In this document: piece by piece, positions 61,189 to 64,000 of the stretch
How positions within the stretch are numbered: position 1 is the stretch's first letter
Layout: each line of letters opens with the position of its first letter
Source: Agarilytica sp045430305
Lineage (GTDB): Bacteria > Pseudomonadota > Gammaproteobacteria > Pseudomonadales > Cellvibrionaceae
Reading direction: 5' to 3'
NCBI GenBank assembly: GCA_045430305.1
Contig: JAILXW010000001.1
Span: 1-64,000 of the forward strand
Length of the DNA stretch: 64,000 bases
Program-made: the position numbers and the translations under genes
The notes under the pieces: generated by a model
Seen by the model: the letters and a program-made list of their open reading frames with translations, nothing else
Databases searched by the model: none
Told to the model about the DNA's origin: nothing

Positions 61189-61386
61189 TTACGCTGCCAG
61201 TCCTGAAATTTTGTCTGTTACTGCACGGCGAATATCATTTTTTTGAAATTGAGAAAGCCCCGCCAGTTTTTTAAGGCTAATGCGGTGTAAATGCATAAGT
61301 GGCCACTCATGGTTGGTTGATTTACGCAGATCTTTGTTAAGAATCACCGGCAGGAAGGGGTCTTCATCGCTGTATAGTTCGTTCAA
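61189..61386 (-). pseudogene. Possible remnant or short gene without a good start
   Basis: An open frame of 65 codons on the minus strand, starting only at TTG 61386, with translation LNELYSDEDPFLPVILNKDL and MHLHRISLKKLAGLSQFQ. The composition looks protein-like, yet it has no ATG near its start and no ribosome-binding site; the frame upstream is closed by a stop about 35 bp earlier. It may be the tail of a decayed gene. Low confidence. Confidence 0.3.
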
Positions 61387-61786
61387 GCGGGCTAAGCCTA
61401 TTTCTAGTTGTTTTTATATAACTTGGCCCGTCGCTTCGATTCCGGGCGTCTTCAGGGGCTGCTGTTACCTCGGTCGATACGATTGCGTTTTCAGAATTGT
61501 TATAACAACTACAGTGATAGGCATTCGGGTTCAGACGCGTGATGACACGTATACCGTCGTCGCCGACTGATATTAGCTCGTAGCATATGTGGCGCGATGA
61601 AAATACGTGAGAGGGCGCTCTCGAAACACTTGAGGAAGTCGAGTGCGGCTTCTCGTTATTTGTATTTGGGCAAGCTTTGAACTTGAGCAATGTTTACTAA
61701 AGGCCTGAGTAGTGGGAGAGGCAGTTGATGCCTTAGTGTTACGTGCATGACTCAAAATCGTCATGCACGTTGAAGGAATAAGCGAA
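61387..61786. other. Gene-poor region with a 10-bp dyad
   Basis: About 400 bp with no convincing gene. At 61741-61770 ACGTGCATGA and TCATGCACGT are perfect inverted repeats around ten bases, just downstream of the minus-strand 147-residue gene. No T run follows on either strand. Part of the sequence may be decayed coding DNA. Confidence 0.4.
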
Positions 61787-62230
61787 TTAATGCGTTTTGC
61801 CAGAGTTTTCTTTCGCCACTAAGGCGATTAATTGTGCGTAATCAGCAACGCCCTGGCCTGAATCCAAGGCTTCAAAGTAAGCTTCTTCTAATTTTTGAAA
61901 GTTGCTTAATTCTTCGTCGCCAAGATAGTGCAGGCATTCGCCACCAAAATACCAAAATAAACTGCGAGGCACTAAAACCATAAGGTGCTGGTAAGACGCG
62001 ACTATCTGTAACAGGGTGTTTTGGCCTGCCTGGTTCCGTTGTTCTGGTGGCGTGTTAGAATCGTTCAATATATGTAGCTGTGCCAGAAACGTTTGTTCTG
62101 TCTCGCCTCGTAGGCTTTCTGAAGCCTCATCAAAAGGTGGCTGTTGTTTTATTTCGCGCTCTAGTTGTTGAAGTAGGTCTAGATGGTAGGCTTGGTAAGA
62201 ATCGGAATGTTGTGGCAAGTTCGGGTTCAT
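61787..62230 (-). CDS. Small conserved protein, PA2817-like
   Basis: A 147-residue protein, all helical by sequence: YHLDLLQQLEREIKQQPPFDEASESLRGETEQTFLAQLHIL, then VLVPRSLFWYFGGECLHYLGDEELSNFQKLEEAYFEALDSGQ. It resembles the Pseudomonas PA2817 family as I remember it, whose gene lies close to an ABC transporter like the one here. Function unknown. ATG 62230 is chosen; the frame extends to TTG 62248. It is divergent from the ABC genes, 52 bp apart. Confidence 0.72.
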   Translation of the reverse strand: MNPNLPQHSDSYQAYHLDLLQQLEREIKQQPPFDEASESLRGETEQTFLAQLHILNDSNTPPEQRNQAGQNTLLQIVASYQHLMVLVPRSLFWYFGGECLHYLGDEELSNFQKLEEAYFEALDSGQGVADYAQLIALVAKENSGKTH

Positions 62231-62282
62231 AAGAAAACACTTAAGCAATGGTATATTTTAGCAATCAAATTAGAGCAAGATT

Positions 62283-63260
62283 ATGACGTGGGCAATAGAA
62301 ATACAAGCCTTAATGAAGACGTATGATGACGGTTTTCAAGCCTTGAAAGGTATTGACCTGCGGGTGGAAGAAGGTGACTTTTTTGCCCTTCTGGGCCCAA
62401 ATGGTGCGGGTAAATCTACAACTATTGGCATCATTTCATCCTTGGTACGCAAAACCAGCGGCAAGGTACGCATTTTTGACTGTGATGTCGATGAAGACTT
62501 TTCACTGGCGAAGCAATATCTAGGTGTGGTGCCGCAAGAGTTCAATTTTAATTATTTTGAGAAAGTGAAAGATATTGTTGCCACACAGGCGGGCTATTAC
62601 GGAATTCCGCGGGGGCTTGCAAATGAACGCAGCGAAAAATATTTAAAATTACTCGGCCTGTGGGAAAAGCGTGAAGTGAAGGCGCGCATGCTTTCTGGGG
62701 GTATGAAACGACGATTGATGATAGCGCGAGCGATGGTACACGAGCCAAAATTATTGATATTGGATGAACCCACGGCGGGGGTAGACATTGAGCTAAGGCG
62801 CTCAATGTGGCAGTTCTTGGAAAAGCTCAATGCCGAAGGCACGACAATTATTTTAACCACTCACTATTTAGAAGAAGCTGAAAGCTTGTGTCGAAATATC
62901 GCTATCATTAACGAGGGTGAAATTGTCGAAAATACAAGTGTAAAAGCGTTATTGGCCACGCTGAACCGAGAAACTTTTGTGCTAGATACTAAAGACACCG
63001 TTTCTTGTTGCCCACAAGTAAAAGGTTACGTGGTTAATAAAGTAGATGAGAGCTGTTTAGAAGTGGCGTTGGACAAAGGCCAATCCCTTAACGCTTTGTT
63101 CGTTGAGTTGAGCGCAAGCGGCATTGATGTCGTCAGTATGCGTAATAAAGTGAATCGTTTAGAAGAGTTGTTTGTGTCGCTTATCAAAAAGAATAAACCT
63201 GGCTCAGAATTAAAAAGCACAGGTCAAAACAAAAATAGTGAGGTGACACATGCAAGCTAG
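62283..63260 (+). CDS. ABC-2 type transporter ATP-binding protein (YadG-like)
   Basis: A 325-residue ATPase: Walker A GPNGAGKS (38-45), Q-loop VVPQEFNFNYFEKV, signature LSGGMKRRLMIARAMVHEPKLLILDEPTAG, and the H-loop TTHYLEEAE. It fits the YadG family, which is longer than average, and pairs with the permease that overlaps it. The family (YadGH) is thought to export an unknown compound; the substrate cannot be read from sequence. It lies after a short divergent gap. Confidence 0.93.
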   Translation: MTWAIEIQALMKTYDDGFQALKGIDLRVEEGDFFALLGPNGAGKSTTIGIISSLVRKTSGKVRIFDCDVDEDFSLAKQYLGVVPQEFNFNYFEKVKDIVATQAGYYGIPRGLANERSEKYLKLLGLWEKREVKARMLSGGMKRRLMIARAMVHEPKLLILDEPTAGVDIELRRSMWQFLEKLNAEGTTIILTTHYLEEAESLCRNIAIINEGEIVENTSVKALLATLNRETFVLDTKDTVSCCPQVKGYVVNKVDESCLEVALDKGQSLNALFVELSASGIDVVSMRNKVNRLEELFVSLIKKNKPGSELKSTGQNKNSEVTHAS

Positions 63261-64000
63261 TGCTCAGCTCATAGCGTTTCGTACCATATTTCGACGTGAA
63301 GTTCGTCGCTTTATGCGTATATGGGTGCAAACACTTATTCCGCCTGTTATTACTATGGTGCTGTATTTTCTGATTTTCGGCAGTTTAATTGGTTCGCGAA
63401 TAGGGCAGATGGGCGGTTACGACTATATGGCTTTTGTCGTGCCGGGTTTGATCATGATGTCAGTCATCAATAATGCATACTCTAACGTGGTGTCTTCTTT
63501 TTACAGTGCAAAGTTTACCAAAAGTGTTGAAGAACTATTGGTAAGCCCTACGCCCAACTACATTATATTGTTAGGTTTTGTTTTTGGTGGTGCGTTACGC
63601 GGTTTAATGGTGGGCACCATCGTTACCTTTATTTCTTTATTTTTTACCAAACTGCATATCCATAATATATGGGTGGTAATCGCCGTGGTGTTTATGACAT
63701 CTTTGCTTTTTTCTTGCGCCGGTTTGATTAATGCAATTTATGCAAATTCTTTTGATGATATTTCCATAATCCCAACCTTTGTTTTAACGCCGTTGACTTA
63801 TTTAGGTGGGGTGTTTTACTCAATATCTCTATTGCCTGAATTTTGGCAGGGTGTGTCGCAATTCAACCCAGTGTTGTACATGGTAAACGCCTTTCGCTAC
63901 GGGTTCTTAGGGGTGTCTGATGTTGATGTGGGGCTGGCTTTTGCGGGAATCGGAGCGTTTTTGGCGGTTGTTTTTGCCTATTGTTTATACTTGCTGGAAA
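63250..64000 (+). CDS. ABC-2 type transporter permease (YadH-like), cut by window end
   Basis: Read directly to the last base: 250 codons with no stop, starting MQASAQLIAFRTIFRREVRRFMRIWVQTLIPPVI. It overlaps the ATPase gene by 11 bases. Six hydrophobic stretches are visible, among them VITMVLYFLIFGSLI, FVVPGLIMMSVI and FVLTPLTYLGGVFYS. It matches ABC2_membrane permeases of YadH type, about 256 residues, so only the last few residues should be missing. Confidence 0.92.
   Translation, partial: MQASAQLIAFRTIFRREVRRFMRIWVQTLIPPVITMVLYFLIFGSLIGSRIGQMGGYDYMAFVVPGLIMMSVINNAYSNVVSSFYSAKFTKSVEELLVSPTPNYIILLGFVFGGALRGLMVGTIVTFISLFFTKLHIHNIWVVIAVVFMTSLLFSCAGLINAIYANSFDDISIIPTFVLTPLTYLGGVFYSISLLPEFWQGVSQFNPVLYMVNAFRYGFLGVSDVDVGLAFAGIGAFLAVVFAYCLYLLE

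Noticed and set aside
61364..61764. Overlapping minus-strand frames of 108 and 63 codons
   Set aside because: Ser/Arg/Thr-rich translations without family look or start signals, typical of chance frames.

Overview
The window looks like a chromosomal segment of a Gram-negative gammaproteobacterium. Gene content and protein style suggest a marine, polysaccharide-degrading lineage near Saccharophagus/Teredinibacter/Cellvibrio, within Pseudomonadales/Cellvibrionales in the broad sense. This is inferred from gene content (dnaE-accA, MlaA, EpmC, TusA, GcvR, MSHA operon, GspAB, RssB/RssC pair), not from a database match. It opens inside the 3' end of a 5S rRNA gene followed by its terminator.

Layout. 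1-11.6 kb: end of an rRNA operon, a DUF4124-type secreted protein, a periplasmic metallo-beta-lactamase-fold hydrolase, then dnaE, accA, hrpA and mlaA. A 99-bp element with perfect 19-bp inverted ends lies between accA and hrpA. 11.9-19.8 kb: a signalling region with a PilZ protein, a response regulator with a PP2C phosphatase domain (RssB type), its STAS partner, a lipoprotein, a GH108 endolysin with a GTA-type holin, and an FHA / CHASE2-Ser/Thr-kinase / FHA trio. This co-directional mix of phosphorylation signalling and a chromosomal lysis cassette is the most unusual part of the window.

20.2-26.6 kb: the type IV pilus minor-pilin operon fimT-pilV-pilW-pilX-pilY1-pilE. 26.6-30 kb: rnb (RNase II, minus strand), a thioredoxin-fold peroxiredoxin-like protein and trmL. 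30.1-43.3 kb: an MSHA-type pilus operon, mshI, a PilN-like gene, mshJKLMNEGF, one major-pilin-like gene, then mshCDOP. A 16-copy TTATCAC heptanucleotide repeat follows it, then gspB and gspA on the other strand. Factors that may answer c-di-GMP occur three times: a PilZ protein, MshE with two MshEN motifs, and a GGDEF-EAL protein at 54.6-56.7 kb.

46.4-60.6 kb: housekeeping and conserved genes: merR-type regulator, gcvR, yheU, tusA, epmC, a 5'-3' exonuclease, pdxB, an ATP-NAD kinase-family protein, an RlmK/RlmI-like methyltransferase, GGDEF-EAL, alaA, msrB and several conserved proteins of unknown function. 60.8-61.1 kb: tRNA-Glu(TTC) and tRNA-Gly(GCC) behind a strong sigma70-like promoter and before a clear terminator. 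61.1-61.8 kb is a gene-poor stretch with possible gene debris. The window ends with a YadG/YadH-type ABC exporter pair whose permease runs off the edge.

Start codons were chosen from ribosome-binding sites, overlaps with the upstream stop and signal or prepilin peptides. Several therefore differ from the longest open frame.
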